A DNA stretch of 64,000 nucleotides, from assembly GCA_963793335.1 (NCBI GenBank), contig CAWBZS010000020.1, forward strand, positions 59,092-123,091, in the 5' to 3' direction. Below the pieces are notes generated by a model. The model was not told where the DNA came from. It did not search any database and worked only from the letters and a program-made list of their open reading frames with translations. Positions 50,276 to 58,785 of the stretch are shown here, one piece after another. Source of the DNA: Sva-07 sp963793335 (GTDB taxonomy: Bacteria; Actinomycetota; Acidimicrobiia; Acidimicrobiales; Ilumatobacteraceae). The translations under genes and the position numbers were made by a program. Position 1 is the first letter of the stretch, and every line of letters starts with the position of its first letter.

Positions 50276-51513
50276 TCAGCCGTCGTCGACGGGGCGGGTC
50301 TCGCCGCCCACGTTGATCGCGTTGGTGCAGGTCGAACGGTTCGTCTCACCGATTTCGTCGCATCGAACGGAGAACGTCACGTTGTCGCCGGGGTCGAGGC
50401 GGATCGGGGTGATGCTCGGGACGAAGAAGGTGCCTCGCACGTTCTCGAGTGACCAGACGAACACGGTGTCGCCGTTGACGAGCAACGTGGCCACACCGCG
50501 ATCGTTGAACGGGTTCTCGATGAGCACGTCGGTCATGTCGAAGATCTCACCCTCGGCCATGGTGGTCGACTGATCTGCGGTCTGCGTGAGTGGCGCGTCG
50601 ACCGGCAGCCTGAAGAAGGTCGGCGTCGCTTCGTCCGGCGACGACTCGATCTCGACCGGCAGCGAGGAGGTGACGGTGGCATCGGGCGAGGTGTCGTCGG
50701 GCGTTTGGTCGGCGGTCAGTTCGGCGATGGCGTCGTCGACACTGCTGGCAGCAGCATCGTCGATCGCGGGTTCGATCACGGCCAGCCAACCGGCAACCAC
50801 TGCCGCAGCGACGGCGAGCACCGCTGCGGCCCGTCTGAGGGTGCCGCCGGTGATCGTGGGGGATTGCACGAACGACAATGTCGTCGAGGTGGACCCCAGG
50901 TTCGAGGCGTGCTGCCTCGACCTCGAAGTCCAGTACCCGAGTCCTGCGTCGAGAGAGGCCACGGCGGGCGCGTGCTTTGAGCAGCACCAGGCTCGATGCT
51001 CCGGGGGTGACCCCGATGGAGGGTGGATCGAAATCACCGTCGACGCGGCCGGTCGGGTCGACCAGGTGCAGTCGGCAACTCGCAATGGTGTTGCCATGGT
51101 TCTCGGCCATGAACTCGAACTGCGCACGTCGTCGGGCCCGTTGGATCGGCTGGAGCGGGACGAGGCGCAACCCGTCGAAGGGTTCGATCGACCACCGTCG
51201 CTTCAGCGGAGACCGCGTCGTCAGCGTTGGTGAGCGGCACCACCCTCGCCGCGATGGTGGTCGGACCAGCGATGGTCGACGGGACCGCAGGTGGTACCAC
51301 GTTCACGTCGATCGTCTGTTGCGACCCTGCGAACAGCGTCAGGCTGGCCTGGCTGACCGCTGTCCAGGGTGCGGTCAGACCGGCGGGGAGGATCGTGTAC
51401 GACGCCGTGTCGTCTCCCAGGTTGTGCACGGTGAGGGTCAAGGTCAGCGTGTCGCCGGGGGCCAGCGAGCCCTCGTGGCCGGAGAACCAAGCATGAACGG
51501 GCACGCTGAGCAC
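50276..51513 (-). pseudogene. Membrane-anchored NEW3/CARDB-like protein, two frameshifts
   Basis: From GTG 51513 (GAGGTGAG upstream) comes an immunoglobulin-like domain (LAPGDTLTLTLTVHNLGDD...). After a +1 shift near 51187 a second domain follows (LRLVPLQPIQRARRRAQFEF..., GRVDGDFDPP). After another +1 shift near 50870 comes a transmembrane helix (AAAVLAVAAAVVAGWLAVI) and an acidic extracellular region with Cys pairs ending RPVDDG. Similar proteins in actinobacteria are often labelled hydrolytic protein, without catalytic evidence. It lies tail-to-tail against the WD40-like gene (TGATCA), between hemD and hemB. Confidence 0.72.
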
Positions 51514-51561
51514 GATAACCGCTCACCTCGTGCCGTGCTGCTCGTCGTTAGGCTCGACGCT

Positions 51562-52575
51562 GTGGCGAACACCGAGCTTCCTCTTCCGACACGTCGTCCC
51601 CGTCGCCTGCGCCGGAGTCGGGCGCTTCGTGGCTTGGTCGCCCAGCACCACCTTCGTGTGGACGACCTCGTGGCACCGCTGTTCGTTCGAGAGGGCGTCG
51701 ATCAGCCCCAGCCGATCACGTCACTTCCCGGGGTGGTGCAGCACACCCGTACGTCGTTGCGCTCCGAGGTGGCGCAGCTCGCTGCACTGGGTGTGCGTTC
51801 GGTGATCCTCTTCGGCGTCCCGGCCACGAAGGACGCGGTGGGGAGCGGAGCATCCGATCCCGACGGCATCGTGCAGCTTGCGCTCGGCGACCTCCGGAAG
51901 GACTTCGGGGACGAGATCGTGGCGATGGCCGATCTCTGTGTCGACGAGTACACCGACCACGGTCACTGCGGAATCGTCGGTGCCGATGGCACCGTCGACA
52001 ACGATTCGACCGTGGAGCTGTACACCCGCGCCGCCGTCGCCCAGGCCGACGCGGGCGCTCACGTGGTGGCGCCCAGTGGGATGATGGACGGCCAGGTGGC
52101 GGCGATCCGCACGGCGCTCGACCAAGCCGGCCACGCTGACGTCGCGATCATGGCGTACTCGGCGAAGTATGCAAGCGCCCTGTATGGACCGTTTCGGGAT
52201 GCCGTCGACGTCACGATCAGTGGTGGCGGTGACCGCAAGGGCTACCAGCAGGACTGGCGCAATTCCCGTGAGGCGCAGCTCGAGATCGACCTCGACATCG
52301 GCGAAGGTGCCGACATCGTGATGGTGAAGCCGGCGCTTGCCTATCTCGACGTGATTGCCGATGCTGCGGCGAGAATCGACGTGCCGCTCGCCGCGTACCA
52401 CGTCAGCGGCGAGTACGCGATGATCCACGCTGCGGCCGAACGCGGTTGGATCGATGGTGACGCCGTTGCATTGGAACACCTCACTGCGATCAAGCGCGCC
52501 GGCGCCGACATCGTGCTCACCTATTTCGCTCGCTGGTTCGCCGAAGGGTTGGCCAGCGGCCAGATCGAAAGTTGA
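51562..52575 (+). CDS. hemB: Delta-aminolevulinic acid dehydratase (porphobilinogen synthase)
   Basis: 337 residues. Condenses two 5-aminolevulinates to porphobilinogen. Schiff-base lysines Lys202 (AYSAKYASALYGPFR) and Lys256 (MVKPALAYLD) are present. The metal site reads DLCVDEYTDHGHCG: two of the three cysteines of zinc enzymes, the common actinobacterial form. GTG 51562 with TAGGCT ending 7 bases upstream, so hemB has its own promoter and is separated from hemACD by two surface-protein genes. Confidence 0.96.
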   Translation: MANTELPLPTRRPRRLRRSRALRGLVAQHHLRVDDLVAPLFVREGVDQPQPITSLPGVVQHTRTSLRSEVAQLAALGVRSVILFGVPATKDAVGSGASDPDGIVQLALGDLRKDFGDEIVAMADLCVDEYTDHGHCGIVGADGTVDNDSTVELYTRAAVAQADAGAHVVAPSGMMDGQVAAIRTALDQAGHADVAIMAYSAKYASALYGPFRDAVDVTISGGGDRKGYQQDWRNSREAQLEIDLDIGEGADIVMVKPALAYLDVIADAAARIDVPLAAYHVSGEYAMIHAAAERGWIDGDAVALEHLTAIKRAGADIVLTYFARWFAEGLASGQIES

Positions 52576-52700
52576 CCGACCCACTCGTGACCGCCACCGA
52601 CTCCCACCCCGCCGCATCCCCACGTGACGGTATTGCCCCCTGCGACCCCGTGGCTTGCGCGGTCGCTGGCTGTACCCCGACGGTGTGCACTGGCGCCGGC

Positions 52701-53987
52701 GTGCCGTCGAACACCACACTCTTCGAGCGTTCGTGCGCCGCGATACCGGGTGGTGTCAACTCCTCGATCAGGGCGTTCAAGGCGGTTGGCGGGGACCCGT
52801 ACATGGTGGCCCGCGCGGAGGGTGCAACGATCACCGACGTCGAGGGCACCACCTACCTCGATCTCGTGCAGAGCTACGGGGCCGTGATCCTCGGCCATGC
52901 CCATCCTGCGATCACCGCGTCGGTCAGCGCAGCCGTCGCCGACGGGACCTCCTACGGCGCGCCGACACCGCGTGAGATGAAGCTCGCCGAGGCGATCGGT
53001 GCGCGTGTGCCGAGTTGCGAACGGGTGAGGTTGATGAACTCCGGCACCGAGGCCACCAGCACCGCGATCAGGCTGGCACGAGGGGCCACTGGCCGCGACC
53101 GCATCGTGACGTTCGCGGGCAACTTCCACGGCGCCACCGACGCGCTCCTGGTCACCGGCGGCAGCGGGGTGGCCACGCTTGGATTGCCGGGCACTGCCGG
53201 CGTGCCGGACGGTGCAGTCGGCTCGACCATCGTCGCGCCCTACAACGTGGTACCCGAACTCGATGATCGAGTCGCCGCCGTGATCGTCGAACCGGTCGCT
53301 GCCAACATGGGGGTCGTCGCTCCGGTCGCCGGGTTTCTCGAGGGGTTGCGAGCGGAATGCGACCGCGTCGGTGCCCTCTTGATCTTCGACGAAGTCATCA
53401 CCGGCTTTCGTCTCGGCGTCGGCGGCGCTCAGGCGAAGTACGACGTCAGGCCCGACATCACCTGTTTCGGCAAGGTGATCGGCGGCGGCCTGCCGATCGG
53501 GGCGATCGGCGGCTCGGTCGACGTGATGGAGCACCTCTCTCCGCTCGGGCCGGTCTTCCACGCCGGCACGCTGGCCGGCAATCCGATCGCCACGGCCGCG
53601 GGCCTCACCGCACTCGACCTGCTCACCGGTGACGTCTACATCGAGCTGATGGCGCGGGCTCGGCACCTGTCCGCTCGCTTGCGCGATGCCTGCGCCACGG
53701 CCGGCTTCGTGGCGACGTTTCCCGTCGTCGGCACGTTGCTCGGCGTCGTCTGCGGTGATGCCGCCGCGCCGGTGCACGACTTCGATGATGCCAAGCGCAC
53801 CGACGAGGGGGCCTACGCGGCCTTCTTCCGGGCGATGCTCGCTGAAGGCGTGGCAATGGCGCCGGGAGCGTACGAGGCGCTCTTCGTCGGCCTCGCTCAC
53901 ACTGACGAGGTGCTCGAGGACATCGCTGATGCGGCCCATCGTGCTGCCACCACCGCGGCACGCGAGCTGGCTACCTTGGCCCCGTGA
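52701..53987 (+). CDS. hemL: Glutamate-1-semialdehyde 2,1-aminomutase
   Basis: 428 residues from GTG 52701, the usual length; the frame is open back to a TTG at 52572 overlapping the hemB stop, but those 43 codons are cysteine-rich and unlike HemL. PLP enzyme of class III: IPGGVNSSIRAFKAVGG, SYGAPTPRE, MNSGTEATSTAIRLARG, LLIFDEVITGFR and the lysine in CFGKVIGGGLP (Lys258). Converts glutamate-1-semialdehyde to 5-aminolevulinate, the substrate of HemB upstream. Stop overlaps the next gene (GTGA). Confidence 0.93.
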   Translation: MPSNTTLFERSCAAIPGGVNSSIRAFKAVGGDPYMVARAEGATITDVEGTTYLDLVQSYGAVILGHAHPAITASVSAAVADGTSYGAPTPREMKLAEAIGARVPSCERVRLMNSGTEATSTAIRLARGATGRDRIVTFAGNFHGATDALLVTGGSGVATLGLPGTAGVPDGAVGSTIVAPYNVVPELDDRVAAVIVEPVAANMGVVAPVAGFLEGLRAECDRVGALLIFDEVITGFRLGVGGAQAKYDVRPDITCFGKVIGGGLPIGAIGGSVDVMEHLSPLGPVFHAGTLAGNPIATAAGLTALDLLTGDVYIELMARARHLSARLRDACATAGFVATFPVVGTLLGVVCGDAAAPVHDFDDAKRTDEGAYAAFFRAMLAEGVAMAPGAYEALFVGLAHTDEVLEDIADAAHRAATTAARELATLAP

Positions 53988-54589
53988 GGCAACTGTTCAA
54001 CTGGCGATTCTTCGCCACGGTTGCGGTCCTGGCCGTGTTGGCAGTGTTGGCAAGGGCCGCCTTGGCCGATGACGACACGCTCGAATCGGTCGTCGAACCC
54101 GAGCAGATCGAACGCGCCATCGACCTGATCGATCCCATCGTCGCCGCCACGCAGTCCGAAGACTTCGCCATCCAGCCGACCGGCCTCACGACGGGGTTTC
54201 TCGACCTGGCGCTCGACGACGTGCGCACGATGCGGATCGTGCCGGGCACCTACGGTGAGATCGACTGTGACGGCTTGGCCGAACCGAATCAGTGTGTCGT
54301 GGTCGCTGACCTCCTCGGCGATGCCGTGATCTGGTTCGCGATCCTGCCGAGGTCGTCGCGAACCACGTTCGAGCTTCCGCCGATCCTCGATCTCGTCGAC
54401 GGCGAGGCGGTGTTCGAGAGCGGCTGGCGGATCCCGTACGCCCCGGTGATCGAGCGTGACTGCGACGGTGAGGACATCCCCACCTTCAGCGACTTCCTGC
54501 GTCGATTCTCCGACGACAGCGTGACCATCGTCGATCTCGAGGAGCGTCAGGTGGTGGCGGTTCGCTGCGGCGAACCCAACGAGCGCTGA
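53984..54589 (+). CDS. Single-pass membrane or secreted protein of unknown function
   Basis: 201 residues, GTG 53984 overlapping the hemL stop by four bases. One N-terminal hydrophobic helix (residues 8-28) and an acidic extracytoplasmic domain of about 170 residues with four cysteines (DCDGLAEPNQC, RDCDGE, VRCGEP) that could form disulfides. No family recognised. Coupling to hemL suggests co-expression rather than a demonstrated role in heme synthesis. Confidence 0.75.
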   Translation: MRQLFNWRFFATVAVLAVLAVLARAALADDDTLESVVEPEQIERAIDLIDPIVAATQSEDFAIQPTGLTTGFLDLALDDVRTMRIVPGTYGEIDCDGLAEPNQCVVVADLLGDAVIWFAILPRSSRTTFELPPILDLVDGEAVFESGWRIPYAPVIERDCDGEDIPTFSDFLRRFSDDSVTIVDLEERQVVAVRCGEPNER

Positions 54590-54622
54590 GCGGCAGGGGT
54601 CGGTCGGCGGGCGGGGCGACGC

Positions 54623-55585
54623 TCAGCCGCCGAGAGCGTGCGCCGCAGCCAGACCGGAGTTGTGCGCAGCCTCGACGCGCGGCCCGTCGAACGCGTCGCC
54701 GGCGAGCACCACGCGACCTCCACGTGCCACCCAACAGGGGTCGGGCCAGGGGGTGCGTGGCGCAGCGAAGCGCCACTTCTTCACCTGTGCCTCGGTGATG
54801 TGTGCGTCGCCGACCCATGGAGCGGCGATCTCGATCAGTGCTCGTTGCAGCTCGTCGACGTCGTCGTCCCAGTGCTGTTCGCTCCACGCCGCGCTGGCGT
54901 GCAGGGTGACGGCAGGGGTGGCACTCACGCCCTTGGCGGCGTTGTCGGCCACGAAGCCGACCTGTTCGTTCGGGGCTTGGACGCCTCCGGGCGCATCGAT
55001 GGTCGGTGCTCGGTCGAGTGTGGCGAGCAACGCGATCGTCCGGTCGTAGTCGGTGCGCATCAATTGTTCGTCGAGGTCGAGGCCAGAATCGGCGAGCAAC
55101 GCAACACTCTGCGGGAGCGGGGAGGTGATGACCACCGCATCCGATGCGTGCACCGTCCCGTCGTCGATCACGACGTGCCAGTCACCGCCCGATGGCGCCG
55201 GTCGCACAGCGAACGCCATGGTGGAACACCGGACGTCGAGTCCGTCGGCGAGATCTTTCGCAAGCGAGTTCATGCCGCCGGTCGCTGCGTAGCGGGGATG
55301 ACCGTCGTCGCCGCCGAAGCCGCGGGACCACACCGCAACCAGATCTCGCTCCACCCAGTTGTCCACCCGATGTTGAAACGCAGGGGTCCGAACCGTGAAG
55401 AACTGGGCGCCGTGGTCGAGTGTCGCAGCACCGATGCGCCGTGTCGCGAGGCGACCTCCGGGGGAGCGTCCCTTGTCGACGACCACCACCGACGCGCCCA
55501 GGTCGACCAACTCCCGCGCGGCGACCAGCCCCGACAGTCCGGCACCGACGATGACGACTCGCACGGGAACCGGGTTGCCGATCAA
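54623..55585 (-). CDS. Renalase-like NAD(P)/FAD-dependent oxidoreductase
   Basis: 320 residues from TTG 55585 (overlapping the upstream stop) or 313 from GTG 55564. FAD motif VVIVGAGLSGLVAARELV, DKGRSPGGRLATRR, DHGAQFF and the C-terminal VVLAGDAFDGPRVEAAHNSG match bacterial renalase-like proteins, which oxidise mis-reduced NAD(P)H isomers. It ends a tightly packed minus-strand run of four genes (57209-58180 epimerase first). Confidence 0.82.
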   Translation of the reverse strand: MIGNPVPVRVVIVGAGLSGLVAARELVDLGASVVVVDKGRSPGGRLATRRIGAATLDHGAQFFTVRTPAFQHRVDNWVERDLVAVWSRGFGGDDGHPRYAATGGMNSLAKDLADGLDVRCSTMAFAVRPAPSGGDWHVVIDDGTVHASDAVVITSPLPQSVALLADSGLDLDEQLMRTDYDRTIALLATLDRAPTIDAPGGVQAPNEQVGFVADNAAKGVSATPAVTLHASAAWSEQHWDDDVDELQRALIEIAAPWVGDAHITEAQVKKWRFAAPRTPWPDPCWVARGGRVVLAGDAFDGPRVEAAHNSGLAAAHALGG

Positions 55586-56451
55586 CCGGCGAGCGCGCCG
55601 TCGAGTTCGGCCTGCTCGCCAACGCGACGCTGGTACGCGCGCTCGGCGCGGCCGAGGAATTCGAGCAGCACCCGATTGAACGTGCTTGCATGCTCGACCA
55701 TGAAGCCGTGGGCTGCGCCGCTGATGACAACGAGTTCGGCGGTGGGGATCGTGGCGGCCAGGTCCTCGCTGTCACCGCGAGGCGTGAGGATGTCCTGGTT
55801 GCCGACGAGGACCAGGGCGGGCACATCGATGGTGGGGAGCAGGTCGATCAGCTCTTGGTGGCTGTCGCTCGCCGAGAGGATCGCGTCGCACTGGGCAGCA
55901 AACGCGTGCGACGGTCGTCCGAGCGCCAGGGGTCCCAACCAGCCGATCGCTGGCAACAGGCGCCGGAACGACCGAGGGCCAATCACCCAGCGAGCCGCAT
56001 CGTGGCCCATCGAGCCGATCCCCTTTTCGAGCGCGTTGTCGCGCCAGCTCGCGAGCAGCTCCTCACGCCACGGGTGATTGCGGCCCGCCGTGCAGGCCAA
56101 CGTGATCGACCGTGTGCGCTCTGGGTACTTGACCGCAAGGATCTGGGTGATGGCACCACCCATCGAGGCACCCACGACGTGCGCGGTCTCGACGCCGGCA
56201 TCGTCGAGCACGGCGATTGCGTCGTCGGCCATCTGCTCGAGTGAGTAGGCACCGTGCGGCTTGTCGCTGCGGCCGGCACCTCGGTTGTCGAGCGCTACGC
56301 CGCGATACCACGGTGCAGTGGCCATCCGCTGGAGGTTCCAGCCGTTCTTGTCGGCGCCCAGCCCCTGAATGAACAGGATCGGGGGGCCGCTCGGGCGTCC
56401 GGTGATCCGGTAGTGGATGCGCGTTCCGTCGGTACTGCGAACAAAGGTCAT
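55582..56451 (-). CDS. Alpha/beta-hydrolase
   Basis: 289 residues. IQGLGAD oxyanion segment, ALDNRGAGRSD, Ser96 in VGASMGG, the acid in VGNQDILTP and the histidine in GAAHGFMVEH give a complete triad. Resembles 3-oxoadipate enol-lactonase and lipolytic esterases; substrate unknown. The ATG at 56451 shares one base with the stop of the acyltransferase gene (TGATG). Confidence 0.88.
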   Translation of the reverse strand: MTFVRSTDGTRIHYRITGRPSGPPILFIQGLGADKNGWNLQRMATAPWYRGVALDNRGAGRSDKPHGAYSLEQMADDAIAVLDDAGVETAHVVGASMGGAITQILAVKYPERTRSITLACTAGRNHPWREELLASWRDNALEKGIGSMGHDAARWVIGPRSFRRLLPAIGWLGPLALGRPSHAFAAQCDAILSASDSHQELIDLLPTIDVPALVLVGNQDILTPRGDSEDLAATIPTAELVVISGAAHGFMVEHASTFNRVLLEFLGRAERAYQRRVGEQAELDGALAG

Positions 56452-57209
56452 CAGGCGCCTCCGAGGCCGCTCAGTGGGAGCCAGTCGAGTGGTGTGCCGG
56501 TTCGGATCTCGCCCATCTCCGCAAGCAGCAGATCGATGTCGTGAGCGAGCACATCGGCGAGTTCGAGTTCGGCAAGCGGGCCCTTGCGCTTGCGTGGCGA
56601 ACGAGATGGCGTGCCGATCTCGAGCCGGGCGCTGCGGCCGATCGGGCTCGAGGTCGTGGCGCCTGGATACACCGACACCCGGGCGGCCAGTGCAGCACCG
56701 ACGAGTGCGTGATCGACCCGCCCAGTTCGGCGGGTGCGTTCGTTGTGGCTGGCACCCATGATGACGAGTTCACCGGCGGCGAGCGCGCCAGCCACCTCGT
56801 CGGGATGGTCGAGCAATCCGCCGATGCGGCGGACGAAGGCGCCGACCGGGGCGGTGTCGGGCCGACCGACGAACCGAACCGGGCGATCGACGACCTCGCT
56901 CAACGCGAACGCAGAGAAGATCGGCGCCAGCGCCAGCGCCCGGGCGTTGACGACGATGAGCGCGCCCTTGCGGCGCGGGAGGTGCTGATCCCCGCCGACG
57001 GTGACGTCCCAGCGCAGGCGAGCAGCGCCGATGACGTTGCGCACCAGACCGGGGTCGCGGCCCCAGTCGTCGACGGTGCCGGCTTGCTCGTCGGTGAGAC
57101 GGGTGACCGACGCGTTCAGATCTGCAGCCGCTCGGGACACGGCGGCCCCGGCTCGGCTGGCAGCTCCACACGATGGGAGATTGACGACTCGTCCGAGTGT
57201 GGAAGACAT
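56451..57209 (-). CDS. PlsC-like acyltransferase with degenerate HX4D motif
   Basis: 252 residues. Layout of 1-acylglycerol-3-phosphate acyltransferase-like proteins: VIGAARLRWDVTVGGDQHLP, GALIVVNARALALAPIF, RPVRFVGR, RRIGGLL, and MGASHNERTRRTGRVDHALVG. The first motif, normally NHxxxxD, reads NARALAL and lacks the catalytic histidine and aspartate, so activity by the standard mechanism is doubtful. Gene order proC, epimerase and acyltransferase is shared with mycobacteria (Rv0500-Rv0502). ATG 57209 shares a base with the epimerase stop. Confidence 0.72.
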   Translation of the reverse strand: MSSTLGRVVNLPSCGAASRAGAAVSRAAADLNASVTRLTDEQAGTVDDWGRDPGLVRNVIGAARLRWDVTVGGDQHLPRRKGALIVVNARALALAPIFSAFALSEVVDRPVRFVGRPDTAPVGAFVRRIGGLLDHPDEVAGALAAGELVIMGASHNERTRRTGRVDHALVGAALAARVSVYPGATTSSPIGRSARLEIGTPSRSPRKRKGPLAELELADVLAHDIDLLLAEMGEIRTGTPLDWLPLSGLGGA

Positions 57210-58180
57210 CAGGCCACCTGTACCCGTGCTGGTTGATGAATGATGCTCGGCCAGTTGTACAGCCGGTCGATCACGTCGGTGGTGCTTCGCTCCGGCGTGA
57301 GCCCGAGGAGGTCGCGCATCTGGCCGTTGTCGGCCAGTCGGCCGCGGTGCAGCACCTCGGACACGTGATCGGGGATGGGTGCACCGAGCAGATAGCTGAG
57401 CGGACGTGCGAGCGCCCACTCGGGGCCGACGAGCGGGATCGGAACACGTCGACCGCGGCGTGCGGCTTGGAGCGCGGTGATCGCGCCGGGAGCGACGACG
57501 TTGACGGGCTCTGCGAGCCCGACGCGGGCGGCGGCCACGATGGCCCGGGCCGCGTCACCGTCTTCGATCACGGCGAACGGCGGATCGGCCAGGGCACTGA
57601 ACGGCACACCCGGTTGGCGCAGGAGTCGCCCGAGTGGCGATGGCACGTGAGGGCCGAGCACCGGTGCGAGCCGGACGGCGCCCACAGTGACACCGACACG
57701 TTGGCCGACCTTCGCGGCGGTCTGCTCGATCGCGGCGACGGTACGGCCCCACTCGCTGGTGGGCACAAGGGTTGCCGACTCGCTGGGTCGTGTGAGCGCA
57801 TTGCGTCCACGGCCGTAGATCTCGATACCGCTGCGCACCACGACGTGTTCGAGCGCGGAGCACTCCGCTGCGGCGCCGAGGATCGAGGTGGCTGCCTGGT
57901 CGGTCAGTATTGCCGCAGCGTGAGGTGCGGCGCGTGCGTCGGGCTCCCACACTCCGACGTGCACCAGCACGTGCGGGTTGAACGATGCAATCGTGTCGAC
58001 GATGCGGTCGTGCTCGTCGGGGTGGATCCGGTGAAAAGCAATTCGCTGGAGCCGGTGTCGCGGCGGGTCGGCATCGATCCCGGAGAGTTCGCCAACCCAG
58101 TCCTCTGCTTCGAGCAACCCGGCGATGGTGGTGCCGAGTTCTCCCCCCACGCCGCTGACGAAAACGCGCTTGCCACCCAT
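57209..58180 (-). CDS. NAD-dependent epimerase/dehydratase family protein
   Basis: 323 residues, extended short-chain dehydrogenase. Glycine motif VFVSGVGGELGTTIAGLL, VLVHVGVWEPD, VVRSGIEIYGRG (Tyr of the active site) and VRLAPVLGP. ATG 58180 is preferred over 58186 because TAGCGT ends 7 bases before it. First gene of a four-gene overlapping run; homologous to the mycobacterial Rv0501 type. Substrate unknown, possibly a sugar nucleotide or isoprenoid-linked intermediate. Confidence 0.86.
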   Translation of the reverse strand: MGGKRVFVSGVGGELGTTIAGLLEAEDWVGELSGIDADPPRHRLQRIAFHRIHPDEHDRIVDTIASFNPHVLVHVGVWEPDARAAPHAAAILTDQAATSILGAAAECSALEHVVVRSGIEIYGRGRNALTRPSESATLVPTSEWGRTVAAIEQTAAKVGQRVGVTVGAVRLAPVLGPHVPSPLGRLLRQPGVPFSALADPPFAVIEDGDAARAIVAAARVGLAEPVNVVAPGAITALQAARRGRRVPIPLVGPEWALARPLSYLLGAPIPDHVSEVLHRGRLADNGQMRDLLGLTPERSTTDVIDRLYNWPSIIHQPARVQVA

Positions 58181-58229
58181 GCGCATGACGCTAGTCGCGC
58201 ACGCTTCGAGTGGACGCCTCGGGCGGCGG

Positions 58230-58736
58230 TCAGCGAAGGGTGTGGGCGCGCAGGATCAGCTCGCGTGCGAACGGATCGAGCTGTCGACCGGCGATCCGTT
58301 CGGTGACCTGGATCGCCTTGGTGGGGTCCTCCACCAGGCCGGCCCAGCGGATGTAGCCACCCATGATGCCGATGATGCGATCGCCGAGCTCGTCGCCGTG
58401 CACGAGCACCTTCGTGCCGTGACGGAGGAGGTCGCGGATCTCGCCGTACAGCGCCTTGAGGTACTGATCGGTGTGTTCCGCGTTGAACGGGCGATGCCGG
58501 TACGGCATCTGCAGTTCGTCGTAGTTGTGCAGGTTGTGCGGGGCGGCGATGATCGAGAGCACACACCCGAAGCCGTTCTCGCGCAGCCAGATGATCTCCT
58601 CCTGGCGGCGCACACGGCGATGGCTGTCACCGACGCCTCCAGGCCGCTCACAGATCGCCAGCTTGTCCTTGAGGATCCAGGTGAAGTTCCGAGGCGTGAT
58701 CCCGAGTGCCCACTTTCCACGCAGCCGCGGCGGCAT
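58230..58736 (-). CDS. Dual-specificity-phosphatase-fold protein lacking the catalytic cysteine
   Basis: 168 residues. The pattern is that of bacterial tyrosine/dual-specificity phosphatases: an early ICERPG segment, EEIIWLRENGFGCVLSI strand, and the phosphate loop VLVHGDELGDRIIGIMGGYI. The loop should be HCX5R; here it is HGX5R (His113, Gly114, Arg120). The phosphate-binding arginine is kept while the nucleophile is gone, suggesting a phospho-binding pseudophosphatase. ATG 58736. An 11-codon frame starting near 58769 ends exactly at this ATG (TGATG) and might be a leader. Confidence 0.72.
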   Translation of the reverse strand: MPPRLRGKWALGITPRNFTWILKDKLAICERPGGVGDSHRRVRRQEEIIWLRENGFGCVLSIIAAPHNLHNYDELQMPYRHRPFNAEHTDQYLKALYGEIRDLLRHGTKVLVHGDELGDRIIGIMGGYIRWAGLVEDPTKAIQVTERIAGRQLDPFARELILRAHTLR

Positions 58737-58785
58737 CAGTGGGTTCGTTCTCGGTCGGCGCAGGTGGTCATAACGGGTTGCCAGG

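Noticed and set aside
51940..51990. Unusual two-cysteine metal site in HemB
   Set aside because: The CVDE...HGHC form is common in actinobacterial HemB, so it is not novel.
52572..52700. Cys-rich N-terminal extension of HemL as a metal-binding domain
   Set aside because: It starts only from a TTG, is unlike any HemL N-terminus, and a start at GTG 52701 gives the normal family length.
58736..58772. 11-codon leader frame ending at the pseudophosphatase ATG
   Set aside because: Noted because of the TGATG overlap and a TAGCCT box upstream, but too short and without conservation evidence to call as a gene.
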